From: Anaerostipes hominis (ex Lee et al. 2021)
GTDB taxonomy: Bacteria > Bacillota > Clostridia > Lachnospirales > Lachnospiraceae
Assembly (NCBI RefSeq): GCF_002270485.1
Contig: NZ_NQOG01000002.1
Coordinates: forward strand, 124,001 to 188,000
DNA: 64,000 nucleotides
Direction of reading: 5' to 3'
The translations under genes were made by a program, and so were the position numbers. The notes below the pieces were generated by a model. That model ran no database searches and was not told the origin of the DNA. It saw only the letters and a program-made list of their open reading frames with translations. Each line of letters begins with the position of its first letter. Position 1 is the first letter of the stretch. Shown here piece after piece: positions 55,238-63,971 of the stretch.

Positions 55238-55651
55238 ATGGAATTGAATCAATGTATCAACTATCTTTTGACCACTGCCCAGCACGCGGTGTTTCAGGAG
55301 ATGAGCGCACAGCTCTCTAAATTTGACGTGACTCCGGTACAGTACGGTGTTATGTACTGTCTTTGGGTGAAGAAGAAAAACAGCCCGAAGGAGATCGCAG
55401 AAGAACTGAGGCTGGAAAACTCTACGATCTCAGGTGTTCTTGAGAGAATGGAGAAAAAGGGATTGATCAAGAGAAAAGTCAGCAAAGAAGACCGGCGTTT
55501 TGTAGAGATTATATTGACTGATAAGGGGAATGACTTGGAAGAACCGATTCTGGAAACAGTGGAAGAGGTCAACAGGATCGTGTTGAAAGATATGGGACAG
55601 CAGGAGCAGGAAGCGCTGAAGGCATCCTTAAGGCATCTGGCTGGGATCTGA
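55238..55651 (+). CDS. MarR-family regulator
   Basis: A 137-residue winged-helix regulator: FDVTPVQYGVMYCLW, PKEIAEELRLENSTISGVLERMEKKGLIKRKVSKEDRRFVEIILTDKG (in parts; the recognition helix is ENSTISGVLERMEKKG and the wing SKEDRRFVEI). The reading frame is open upstream, but AGGAGGGAAAAGGA before the ATG at 55238 sets the start. It is downstream of the acyl-CoA dehydrogenase gene with its own promoter and operator. The ligand is probably an acyl-CoA or organic acid. Confidence 0.92.
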   Translation: MELNQCINYLLTTAQHAVFQEMSAQLSKFDVTPVQYGVMYCLWVKKKNSPKEIAEELRLENSTISGVLERMEKKGLIKRKVSKEDRRFVEIILTDKGNDLEEPILETVEEVNRIVLKDMGQQEQEALKASLRHLAGI

Positions 55652-55680
55652 GCTTTAAAGATTTTATAACGAAAGAATAT

Positions 55681-55716
55681 GCAGCAGAAAGGAGCCTTTC
55701 TGGCTGCTATTTTTTG
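55681..55716 (+). terminator. Terminator after marR
   Basis: GCAGCAGAAAGG pairs with CCTTTCTGGCTGC with a bulge, then a T tract. Confidence 0.8.
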
Positions 55717-55876
55717 TTATAAAATATTATTAGATTATGTTTATGAGGATTAGATTTAATGGTAGTTGATATAGTTATATATATTGACAAGATGAATTTG
55801 AAGGAATATAATAACATAAATTATAAAAAATAGAATTATATTGAAAAATTATAAAAAAGGAGGAAATAATAAAAAT

Positions 55877-56128
55877 ATGAAAGAGAATCTATTATTTCCA
55901 GTAATTTATATATTGGTATTATTTTTGAGTGTTTATTTTCAGTATCATATATCTTCAAAAAATATCAAAAAGGGGAGAATTATCCCCTTTCTTTTAATTG
56001 CATTTATCGTTGTTATTTGGATTACAAATGGTTTTGACGTAATGAAGTGTTTACCTGTATCTATAATTTTAGGATTTATCTGTATTATCAATATCCTGAT
56101 ATGGATTTTTTCATATCATAAATACTGA
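55877..56128 (+). CDS. Small membrane protein, unknown
   Basis: An 83-residue protein with three predicted membrane helices (LLFPVIYILVLFLSVYF, IIPFLLIAFIVVIWI, VSIILGFICIINILIWIF). The ATG at 55877 has a GGAGG 13 bases upstream, a long spacing. The DNA is much more AT-rich than its neighbours, which may indicate acquired or decaying DNA. I do not recognise a family. Confidence 0.55.
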   Translation: MKENLLFPVIYILVLFLSVYFQYHISSKNIKKGRIIPFLLIAFIVVIWITNGFDVMKCLPVSIILGFICIINILIWIFSYHKY

Positions 56129-56520
56129 AACCATTTTTGAAGGAAAGTACACTTTGAAAGATGGGGGAGCTACAACGATTACGCTTAAAGATGAAAAGGA
56201 ACACGAACTATTATCAACGGGATCATATACAAAAAATACTATACGAACGAAAAAATTTGGAAACAGGATGTTTACAGCAATTGTTGTTGTTGAACATAAA
56301 CTTTATCCGGACTCTAAGCTTCATCTTAAATTTCATTATTCCATTGGAAAATACGGATTAAGGGCAAGATATGCCGAATCAGGTTCTGATTCGTTTGGAG
56401 TAGTCACGGTGTCAGAAGGGACACCTAAAATTACTGACAAATATGCTCAAAAAAACGGTAATGATATTAATGCTGTTTGCAGTTATAAAGTAAGTATTTC
56501 ATCAATATTATTAAGACCCA
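56100..56520 (+). pseudogene. Fragment of an unknown, probably exported protein
   Basis: An open frame without a convincing start. The first part (ETIFEGKYTLKDGGATTITLKDE in parts: FEGKYTLKDGG, TITLKDEKEHELLS) and IVVVEHKLYPDSKLHLKFHYSIGKYG look like a beta-rich extracellular domain. It begins inside the end of the small membrane gene in another frame, and if read on it would run through a terminator at 56513-56547. I take it as a remnant that lost its N-terminus. Bases 56548-56635 hold nothing I recognise. Confidence 0.4.
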
Positions 56521-56547
56521 TTATGATAACTCATAAGGGTCTTTTTT
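56513..56547 (+). terminator. Terminator after the fragment
   Basis: AAGACCCATTATGA pairs with TCATAAGGGTCTT with one bulged base, followed by TTTTTT. Confidence 0.8.
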
Positions 56548-56665
56548 CTTTATATGGATGTGCAGTCATAATGAAGGTTCGACACACCTTTCTTTTCATT
56601 CACTGTTTTGCTAAAATAGATAGAAAAGATTTCATATGACAGATAAGTTGAGAAGGAGGCAGAAC

Positions 56666-57934
56666 ATGTCAGATCAGATTAACCGGCAGCTGTTTAAGTT
56701 TATTGAAAAAAGTCCGTGCAGTTATCACGCTGTGGAGCAGATCAAAAAAGAGTTGACCGAAAATGGATTTCTGGAACTGAGAGAGCAGGAGGCCTGGGAA
56801 GTAGAAAAGGGCGGTAAGTATTTTACCAGCAGAAACGGTTCTTCTTTGGCTGCTTTCTGCGTACCGGAGAAAAAATTAAAAGGGTTTCATATTACCGCGT
56901 CCCATACGGACTCACCTGCTTTTAAGATAAAAGAGAATGTGGAATTACAGGCGGAAAAGCATTATACAAAACTGAACACTGAAAAATATGGGGGAATGCT
57001 GATGGATTCCTGGCTTGACCGTCCACTTTCTGTGGCAGGAAAGATCATCGTGAGAGACGGGGAAAAACTTACGGAAAAGCTAATTCATATAAAGAAAGAT
57101 CTCTTAATGATCCCAGGGCTGGCAATCCATATGAAAAGAGGAGCAGAGGATGACACACTGAATCCCCAGATTCATATGCTTCCCGTCTTCGGAGACCAGA
57201 CAGCCGAAAAGGCATTTATGCGGACAGCTGCATCCGAGGCGGGTGTAAATGAAAAAGATATCCTCGGTACAGATCTTTACCTATACAACCGGATGCCGGG
57301 AACTGTATGGGGAGCAAACGGCGAGTTCATGTCGGCACCGAGGCTCGATGACCTTCAGTGTGTATTCGCATCTTTGCAGGCTTTTGTCAACAGTGAGGGA
57401 AAAGAGTATATGAATGTCTTTTGTGCATTTGACAATGAGGAGGTCGGCAGCGGAACAAAACAGGGAGCCGGATCTACATTTTTAGAAGATGTCTTGTGGC
57501 GGGTAAATGAGGCGCTGGGGAGAACCGGGGAGCAGTACCGGATGGCCGTGGCGGAGAGCTTCATGATCTCTGCGGACAATGCTCATGCGGTGCACCCAAA
57601 CCAGCCCGGCAAGGCAGATCTTACAAACCGGCCGTATATGAATGAAGGAATTGTGATCAAGTACAGTGCCAATCAAAAATATACGACGGATGCATACTCC
57701 GGTGCGATGATGAAACATATCTGCGAAATAGCCGGAGTCCCTTATCAGACCTTCCACAACCGTTCAGACTTGCCGGGAGGCTCAACTCTCGGAAATATTC
57801 TGACGGGCAGTGTATCGTTAAAAGCCGTGGATATCGGCCTTGCCCAGCTTGCCATGCATTCTGCCTATGAGACGGCAGGAGCCAGAGACACAGAATATAT
57901 GATCAGGGCCCTTCAGGAATTTTATCGCGGTTAA
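56666..57934 (+). CDS. M18-family aminopeptidase
   Basis: Zinc aminopeptidase of the aspartyl aminopeptidase type, 422 residues. The metal and catalytic motifs are all present: ITASHTDSPAFKIK (His, Asp), SWLDRPLSVAGK, APRLDDLQCVFA (Asp), AFDNEEVGSGTKQGAGSTFLED (Glu-Glu), SADNAHAVHPNQPGK and the final His in LAMHSAYETAG. It releases acidic or neutral N-terminal residues in the cytoplasm. GAAGGAGG seven bases before the ATG at 56666 fixes the start over the in-frame ATG at 56636. Confidence 0.94.
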   Translation: MSDQINRQLFKFIEKSPCSYHAVEQIKKELTENGFLELREQEAWEVEKGGKYFTSRNGSSLAAFCVPEKKLKGFHITASHTDSPAFKIKENVELQAEKHYTKLNTEKYGGMLMDSWLDRPLSVAGKIIVRDGEKLTEKLIHIKKDLLMIPGLAIHMKRGAEDDTLNPQIHMLPVFGDQTAEKAFMRTAASEAGVNEKDILGTDLYLYNRMPGTVWGANGEFMSAPRLDDLQCVFASLQAFVNSEGKEYMNVFCAFDNEEVGSGTKQGAGSTFLEDVLWRVNEALGRTGEQYRMAVAESFMISADNAHAVHPNQPGKADLTNRPYMNEGIVIKYSANQKYTTDAYSGAMMKHICEIAGVPYQTFHNRSDLPGGSTLGNILTGSVSLKAVDIGLAQLAMHSAYETAGARDTEYMIRALQEFYRG

Positions 57935-57948
57935 GGGAGGCAGATTCA

Positions 57949-58626
57949 GTGAAACAGCATAAGAAGATCCAGATGTCCGAGGCCTTTCAGCTGGGTGCCG
58001 TTTTGGCTGTTGTCGGGGGATTTCTGGATGCGTACAGTTATCTTTTCAGGGGAGGGGTGTTCGCCAATGCCCAGACAGGAAATATCGTACTGCTGGGCAT
58101 CAGCCTGCAAAAAGGAAAGTGGCAGGGGGCTGTCCATTACGCCATCCCTATTCTGGCCTTTGCGGCCGGAGTCATTGTGGTGGAACTCATCAAGAAGTAT
58201 TTTAAACAGCATCCCAAAATCCATTGGAGACAGATCATTGTCATGATTGAAGCGGCGATGATCTGCCTGGTTGCCTTTATCCCTTCGGGAGAAGCGGATA
58301 TGATCGCCAATGTTATCATTTCTTTTGTCTGTGCCATGCAGGTGGAGACCTTTCGGAAGGTACACGGAAATGTCTATGCGACGACCATGTGCACAGGAAA
58401 CTTAAGAAGCGGAATGGAAATACTGTTTAAATACTTCCAGACGAAAGACCGGGAACTGCTGAACAGGAGCCTGAAATACTTTGGGATTATTTTGTTTTTC
58501 ATAGTAGGTGCGGCAGCAGGCACGGCGGCAGGAAATGTGCTTTCTCACAATGCCGTTCTGATCTGTTCTGCACTTCTTCTGGCAGTATTTTTCATGATGT
58601 TTATGGAGACAAAGAAAATTAATTGA
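57949..58626 (+). CDS. DUF1275 (YoaK-type) membrane protein
   Basis: A 225-residue membrane protein with about six helices. GGFLDAYSYLFRGGVFANAQTGNIVLLG near the N-terminus (in parts GGFLDAYSYL and FANAQTGNIVLLG) and CAMQVETFRKVHGNVYATTMCTGNLRSG are the DUF1275 signatures. Function is unknown. It starts with GTG after GGGAGG, 15 bases downstream of the aminopeptidase, so both are probably one operon. Confidence 0.88.
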   Translation: MKQHKKIQMSEAFQLGAVLAVVGGFLDAYSYLFRGGVFANAQTGNIVLLGISLQKGKWQGAVHYAIPILAFAAGVIVVELIKKYFKQHPKIHWRQIIVMIEAAMICLVAFIPSGEADMIANVIISFVCAMQVETFRKVHGNVYATTMCTGNLRSGMEILFKYFQTKDRELLNRSLKYFGIILFFIVGAAAGTAAGNVLSHNAVLICSALLLAVFFMMFMETKKIN

Positions 58627-58631
58627 TAAAG

Positions 58632-58647
58632 TGTTGAATATCCAACA
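58632..58647 (+). promoter_or_regulatory. Inverted repeat before hcp
   Basis: TGTTG-AATATC-CAACA lies upstream of a TATACT box (58669-58674) that lacks a clear -35. This could be a site for a CRP/FNR-type activator such as HcpR that answers nitrosative stress; that is a guess from the downstream gene. Confidence 0.35.
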
Positions 58648-58718
58648 GATTTTTAAGGCTCACTCCTGTATACTCAAGGAACAAACTCAAATATAAGAAA
58701 TTTCAGGAGGATAGAGCG

Positions 58719-60311
58719 ATGGATAAAAAGATGTTTTGTTTTCAGTGTGAACAGACGGCAGGATGCAGCGGATGTACAGGAGCAGCAGGGGTCTGCGGGA
58801 AAGATGCAGAGACTTCAGAACTCCAGGACCGGCTGACCGGCGCTTTGATCGGCCTTGCCCGTTCCGCAGAAGGAAACCGGACTTTTGACAGCACGGACAG
58901 AGCCATGCTGTCAGGTCTGTTTACGACAGTGACCAATGTGAATTTTAACCCGGAGACGATCAGGAAGCAGATCAGTCTGGTGCACAGGGAGAAAGAAAAA
59001 TTAGTGCCTTCCTGCGGCGGGTGTTCTTCACCCTGTGGGAAAAACGATGACTATGTGATGAAGCAGCTCTGGGAGGAGCAGGAAGATATACGGTCCTTAA
59101 AATCCCTGATCTTGTTTGGACTGAGGGGAATGGCAGCCTATGCTTATCACGCCATGGTGCTGGGCTATTCGGATCAGACGGTAAACCGGTTCTTCTATGA
59201 AGGCATGGCATCCATAGGCTACGATCTTCCCAAAGAACGGCTTTTATCACTTGCACTGAAGCTTGGAGAAGTGAATTTACAGTGTATGGAACTTCTCGAT
59301 AAGGCAAACACAGAAACATTTGGGAACCCAGAGCCTGTATCCGTTCCTTTTAAGGTGGAAAAAGGACCGTTTATCGTCATAACGGGACATGATCTTTACG
59401 ATCTGAAACTTCTTTTGGAGCAGACGGAAGACAAGGGGATCAATATTTATACTCATGGAGAAATGCTCCCGGCCCATGCTTACCCGGAACTTAAAAAGTA
59501 TCCTCATCTGAAAGGCAATTTCGGCACTGCGTGGCAGAACCAGCAGAAAGAATTTGACCATATCCCGGCTCCGGTGCTGTTTACGACCAACTGCCTGATG
59601 CCGGTAAAACCGTCCTATGCAGACAGAGTCTTTACGACGGAAGTCGTCTCCTATCCGGGAATGATTCACATCGGTGAGGACAAAGATTTCACCCCGGTGA
59701 TCGAAAAAGCGCTGGAACTGGGAGGGTATGCAGAAGAAAGAGAATTTACAGGAATCAACGGCGGCAGCAGTACGGTGACCGGCTTTGGGCACAATACAGT
59801 ACTGTCTGTAGCAGATACGGTCGTGGATGCGGTGAAAAAGGGCGAGATCAGTCATTTCTTTCTTGTCGGAGGCTGCGACGGGGCACACAAGGAGCGGAGT
59901 TATTACACGGAATTCGTAAAACAGACTCCGAAAGACAGCATCATCCTGACGCTGGCCTGTGGAAAATACCGGTTCAATGATATGGACCTGGGAGAGATCA
60001 GAGGACTGCCCCGGATCATGGATATGGGACAGTGCAATGACGCATACAGTGCCGTCAAAACAGCCCAGGCTCTGGCAGAAGCCTTTTCCTGCGGGATCAA
60101 CGACCTGCCGCTGACCCTGGTACTGTCATGGTATGAACAAAAGGCGGTATGTATCTTGCTGACTCTTCTTTATCTCGGCATGAAGGATATTTATCTTGGA
60201 CCGAAACTGCCGGCATTTTTATCACCGGGCGTACTGGATATGCTGGTAAAGGAATACCGGATACATCCTGTTTCAGACCCGGAAAGTGATCTGAGAGAAA
60301 TACTGGGTTAA
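58719..60311 (+). CDS. hcp: Hydroxylamine reductase/hybrid-cluster protein
   Basis: A 530-residue Hcp. The N-terminal cluster motif is MFCFQCEQTAGCSGCTGAAGVCGK; the hybrid-cluster ligands appear as HGEMLPAHAYPEL, TTNCLMP, FLVGGCDGAHKERSYYTEF, LTLACGKYRFN and the DMGQCNDAYSA segment. Hcp reduces hydroxylamine in vitro and nitric oxide in vivo, protecting anaerobes from nitrosative stress. The protein is near the usual length. CAGGAGG precedes the ATG, and a terminator follows. Confidence 0.95.
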   Translation: MDKKMFCFQCEQTAGCSGCTGAAGVCGKDAETSELQDRLTGALIGLARSAEGNRTFDSTDRAMLSGLFTTVTNVNFNPETIRKQISLVHREKEKLVPSCGGCSSPCGKNDDYVMKQLWEEQEDIRSLKSLILFGLRGMAAYAYHAMVLGYSDQTVNRFFYEGMASIGYDLPKERLLSLALKLGEVNLQCMELLDKANTETFGNPEPVSVPFKVEKGPFIVITGHDLYDLKLLLEQTEDKGINIYTHGEMLPAHAYPELKKYPHLKGNFGTAWQNQQKEFDHIPAPVLFTTNCLMPVKPSYADRVFTTEVVSYPGMIHIGEDKDFTPVIEKALELGGYAEEREFTGINGGSSTVTGFGHNTVLSVADTVVDAVKKGEISHFFLVGGCDGAHKERSYYTEFVKQTPKDSIILTLACGKYRFNDMDLGEIRGLPRIMDMGQCNDAYSAVKTAQALAEAFSCGINDLPLTLVLSWYEQKAVCILLTLLYLGMKDIYLGPKLPAFLSPGVLDMLVKEYRIHPVSDPESDLREILG

Positions 60312-60330
60312 TGATTCAATACTTTTTCAC

Positions 60331-60372
60331 AGAAGGAAGATCTTTATCAAGGGATCTTCCTTCTGTTTTTTT
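60331..60372 (+). terminator. Terminator after hcp
   Basis: AGAAGGAAGATC and GATCTTCCTTCT form a perfect 12-bp stem followed by seven Ts. Confidence 0.9.
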
Positions 60373-60471
60373 ACCAACATTTAACATGATGTTCAAATGA
60401 ATTCAAACTTTCGGTGATAGACTTGGTCTTGTTCAAAGAAATGATATCGATTGAGAAAGGAATGGAAGTTT

Positions 60472-61254
60472 ATGCTGAAATTACAAAATATAAAGAAATC
60501 CTATGACGGCACTACGGTGTTGGACGGAATATCTCTGGAGATTCCGGATGGAGAGATTGTTTCCATCCTGGGGCCGTCCGGCTGCGGAAAGACAACACTT
60601 TTAAATATGATCCTTGGGATCACGGAACCGGACAGCGGAAGCATTGAGTTTAACGGAAAGGATATCACTGATTCACCGATGGAAAAACGGGGATTCAATA
60701 TCGTGTTTCAGGATTATGCCCTGTTTCCGAATCTGAATGTATATCAGAACATTACTTACGGACTGAAAAACAAGCCGGACATCTCTTCAAAAGAGGAGCT
60801 GGAGGAACTGATCGGCCTGCTTGGCCTGAAGGAACATCTTCCGAAGAAGATTGAGCAGCTTTCAGGGGGACAGAAGCAGAGAGTGGCCCTGGCAAGAACT
60901 TTGGTCATGAAGCCTAAGATCCTTCTCTTAGATGAGCCTTTAAGTGCACTGGACGGAGTGATCAAGGAATCTATTAAAAACAGAATTAAGACGATCGCGA
61001 AGGAATTTCATCTGACTACTGTCATCGTGACACATGACCCGGAAGAGGCGCTGACTCTGTCTGACCGGGTGCTGATTGTAAACGAGGGACGGATTTCCCA
61101 GTACAGCGAGCCGGAACAGATCGTCAACGCGCCCCGGAATGACTTTGTGAAGAATTTTATCCTGAACCAGCTGGAGATCAAAAAAAACAATATTTTTACG
61201 CTGTTTAAAAATCAGCTGAATATACAGCCCGGAAAGGAAAGCCTTGTTTCGTAA
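60472..61254 (+). CDS. ABC transporter ATP-binding protein, probably for 2-aminoethylphosphonate
   Basis: A 260-residue ATPase with Walker A GPSGCGKTT (about residues 37-45), Q-loop FQDYALFPNL, signature LSGGQKQRVALAR, Walker B ILLLDEPLSALDG and the switch histidine in IVTHDPEEAL. It falls in the iron/thiamine/phosphonate-type group (FbpC/PotA-like). The frame extends to 60451, but AAAGGAATGGAAG before the ATG at 60472 and the MLKLQNIKKSY start favour 60472. It heads an operon with a fused permease, a binding protein and a phnW-like gene. Confidence 0.88.
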   Translation: MLKLQNIKKSYDGTTVLDGISLEIPDGEIVSILGPSGCGKTTLLNMILGITEPDSGSIEFNGKDITDSPMEKRGFNIVFQDYALFPNLNVYQNITYGLKNKPDISSKEELEELIGLLGLKEHLPKKIEQLSGGQKQRVALARTLVMKPKILLLDEPLSALDGVIKESIKNRIKTIAKEFHLTTVIVTHDPEEALTLSDRVLIVNEGRISQYSEPEQIVNAPRNDFVKNFILNQLEIKKNNIFTLFKNQLNIQPGKESLVS

Positions 61255-61269
61255 GGCGGCAGAAATCAG

Positions 61270-62952
61270 ATGAAACATAGAAAAGAAAAAGAGATTAAAG
61301 TCATATTTGCCGGGATCGCACTGATCTTTCTTACATTTTTAGCAGTCCCGATGGTACAGCTTCTTATGAAGTCGTTTACCACAGAAGGAGGAGGACTTAC
61401 CTTACAGAATTTTCAGTCTGTTTTTGCGCGGGAAGACTTTTTTGAGATTTTGAGAAACAGCTTCGGCGTTGCCGGACTGAGCGCGGCAGTTACGACCCTG
61501 CTGGCATTTTTCCTGGCCTGTACGATTCACTATACAAATATACCGGACTGGATCAAAACATTGATAAAAGGAGCCGCTGTGCTGCCCATGTTTCTGCCGA
61601 CGATCACCTACGGTTTTGCGATCATATACTCTTTCGGGAAACAGGGGCTTCTGACCCGTCTGTTCGGGAAGCAGCTGTTTGAAATCTACGGGATCAGAGG
61701 CCTTTTGATGGGCTACGTCATTTATACTCTGCCTATCTCATTTATGCTGATCAATAATACGATGGGCTACATAGATAAAAAATATATGATTGTGTCCAGA
61801 GTTATGGGTGACAGTGCCTTTGCAAATTTCAAAATGACAGTGCTTCGTCCTCTTTTAGGTACGCTGGCCGCATCCGTGATCCAGTCTTTCTTCTTGAGTT
61901 TTACGGATTTCGGTATTCCGGCGGCAGTGGGAGGAAAGTTTAAGACCATCGCATCTCTGCTTTACAGCGAGATGCTCGGCAGCATACCGAATTTCCAAAA
62001 CGGCGCGGTAGTGGCTGTTGTAATGCTTGTGCCGTCTGTCGTCAGCATTACGGTTTTAAAAATATTGGAGAAATACCAGATTCGGTATAACAAGATTTCC
62101 AAGATCGAACTGAAAAAGAACAGAGTCAGAGATGGTTTATGCGGCGGGGTCAGTATTCTTCTGATCGTCAGCGTCTTATCTGTATTTGCAGTCATTTTTG
62201 TGATTCCATTTGTGGAAGAATGGCCTTACAGGCTTAGTTTTACACTGGACAATTTCAGAAATGTCTTTGAGGACCCGAACCTTTTCAATGTCTACACAAA
62301 TTCATTGTTTGTAGCCGCGGCCACGGCTGCCCTCGGAACCATAGCCGCATATGGAAGCGCGCTGGTGACAGCCAGGAGCAAGATCAGCCAAAAGGCAAAA
62401 GACATGATAGAAGGAATTGCCCTGGTGACAAACACGATACCCGGAATGGTGCTGGGCCTCGCATTTTTATTCTTATTTTCAGGCACCGGTCTTCAAAATA
62501 CATTTTTGCTGATCATTATCTGCAACGTGGTCCACTTTTTTTCCACGCCTTATCTGATGATGAAGAGTTCTCTGGGGAAAATGAACGCCTCATGGGAGAC
62601 AACGGCGATGCTCATGGGAGACAGCTGGGCAAAAACCATTTTGAGGATCGTAACGCCCAACGCATTGAGTACGATCATCGAGGTATTCAGCTATTACTTT
62701 ATCAATGCCATGGTGACGATCAGTGCGGTCATCTTTATCGCAGGGGCCAGGACAATGGTCATCACGACAAAGATCAAAGAACTGCAGTATTATAACAAAT
62801 TTAACGAAGTATTTGTGCTTTCTCTTTTAATCCTTGCGACAAATATTATCGGTAAGTTTGCATTTACCAAGCTTGCAGGGGTCACAGAAGGAGGAGCGGC
62901 TGGACAATTCTTTAAATTACATATTAGAAAAAACAAGGAGAGAAGTTTATGA
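61270..62952 (+). CDS. ABC transporter permease, fused two-domain
   Basis: A 560-residue permease with two transport domains, about 12 helices. The two ATPase-coupling loops are visible as MGDSAFANFKMTVLRPLLG (around residue 180) and MGDSWAKTILRIVTPNALS (around 455). This FbpB/ThiP-like double layout is typical for iron, thiamine and aminoethylphosphonate importers. It starts 15 bases after the ATPase gene; its stop overlaps the ATG of the binding-protein gene (ATGA). Confidence 0.88.
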   Translation: MKHRKEKEIKVIFAGIALIFLTFLAVPMVQLLMKSFTTEGGGLTLQNFQSVFAREDFFEILRNSFGVAGLSAAVTTLLAFFLACTIHYTNIPDWIKTLIKGAAVLPMFLPTITYGFAIIYSFGKQGLLTRLFGKQLFEIYGIRGLLMGYVIYTLPISFMLINNTMGYIDKKYMIVSRVMGDSAFANFKMTVLRPLLGTLAASVIQSFFLSFTDFGIPAAVGGKFKTIASLLYSEMLGSIPNFQNGAVVAVVMLVPSVVSITVLKILEKYQIRYNKISKIELKKNRVRDGLCGGVSILLIVSVLSVFAVIFVIPFVEEWPYRLSFTLDNFRNVFEDPNLFNVYTNSLFVAAATAALGTIAAYGSALVTARSKISQKAKDMIEGIALVTNTIPGMVLGLAFLFLFSGTGLQNTFLLIIICNVVHFFSTPYLMMKSSLGKMNASWETTAMLMGDSWAKTILRIVTPNALSTIIEVFSYYFINAMVTISAVIFIAGARTMVITTKIKELQYYNKFNEVFVLSLLILATNIIGKFAFTKLAGVTEGGAAGQFFKLHIRKNKERSL

Positions 62953-63956
62953 GAAAGACATGGTTAAAAAGAGTATCAGTGATGTGTATGGCTGCCCTTC
63001 TGACAGCGACCGGAGTGTTCACTTCCGGGTGTTCCGCCAAAAAACAGGATGAGCAGGTAGTAATCTATTCCAACGCGGACGACGAAGCTGTGGAGGCAAT
63101 GAAAAAAGCACTGGACGGAAACGGATACAAAGGGAAATATATTCTTCAGACGTTTGGAACCTCAGAACTGGGAGGAAAGCTGATCGCAGAGGGCAAAAAT
63201 ATAGAGGCCGATATGGTGACGATGAGCACTTTTTATATTGAGAGTGCCCAGAAGAAAAACAAGATGTTTGCGGATCTTGGTTTCGACAGGAACTTAAAGA
63301 AGGAATCTGATTTTCAGAAATATGAGTCTCCGATCACGGCACAGGAAGGAACGCTGATCCTGAACACGGAAGTAATGAAGGAGAAGAAACTTCCGAAACC
63401 GGAGTCTATCAAAGACCTGGCAAAGCCTGTGTATAAAGGATCTATTTCTGTGACGGATATTAAAGCATCTTCCACCGCATGGCTTTTAATCCAGGGTCTT
63501 GTGTCTGAATATGGGGAGAAGGAGGCAAAAAGTATCCTCCATGACATTTACCAGAATGCAGGAGACCACATCGAAGATTCAGGCTCTGCTCCGATCAAGA
63601 AGGTCCGGGCAGGGGAAGTGGCCATCGGATTCGGTTTAAGACAGCAGGCGGTGGCAGACAAAAAGGACGGTCTTCCGATTGATTATGTAGACCCGAAAGA
63701 AGGAAACTTTTCTCTGACAGAGTGTGTTTCCGTAGTGGACAAAAAAGACAGCGACAAGAAAGAACTTGCCCTTGAGATGGCAGAGTGTATTATCAAAAAG
63801 GGAAGAACAGACTTGATCAGGACTTATCCGATCCCGATTTATAATGGCGAAGACGAATCAGGTGAAAATAAATCCGGAAATCCAAAAGTATTTAAAGAAA
63901 AGCTGACTTTGGATCTTCTGGAAAAACATCAGAGATTATCAGAAAGCGCAAAATAA
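62949..63956 (+). CDS. Extracellular solute-binding lipoprotein, probably for 2-aminoethylphosphonate
   Basis: A 335-residue binding protein. The N-terminus has RKTWLKR, a hydrophobic stretch and a likely lipobox ending TSGC near residue 28, so it is anchored outside the membrane as a lipoprotein. The mature part begins VVIYSNADDEAVEAM, a type II binding fold of the Fe/spermidine/phosphonate group, with PKPESIKDLAKPVYKGSI in the hinge region. The ligand is inferred from the phnW-like gene downstream. AAGGAGAG precedes the ATG. Confidence 0.85.
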   Translation: MRKTWLKRVSVMCMAALLTATGVFTSGCSAKKQDEQVVIYSNADDEAVEAMKKALDGNGYKGKYILQTFGTSELGGKLIAEGKNIEADMVTMSTFYIESAQKKNKMFADLGFDRNLKKESDFQKYESPITAQEGTLILNTEVMKEKKLPKPESIKDLAKPVYKGSISVTDIKASSTAWLLIQGLVSEYGEKEAKSILHDIYQNAGDHIEDSGSAPIKKVRAGEVAIGFGLRQQAVADKKDGLPIDYVDPKEGNFSLTECVSVVDKKDSDKKELALEMAECIIKKGRTDLIRTYPIPIYNGEDESGENKSGNPKVFKEKLTLDLLEKHQRLSESAK

Positions 63957-63971
63957 GAGAAAGGTATAAAA

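Noticed and set aside
56520-56639. C-terminal 40 residues of the frame that continues past 56520
   Set aside because: The frame crosses a clear terminator and becomes low-complexity and hydrophobic, so it is not regarded as coding.
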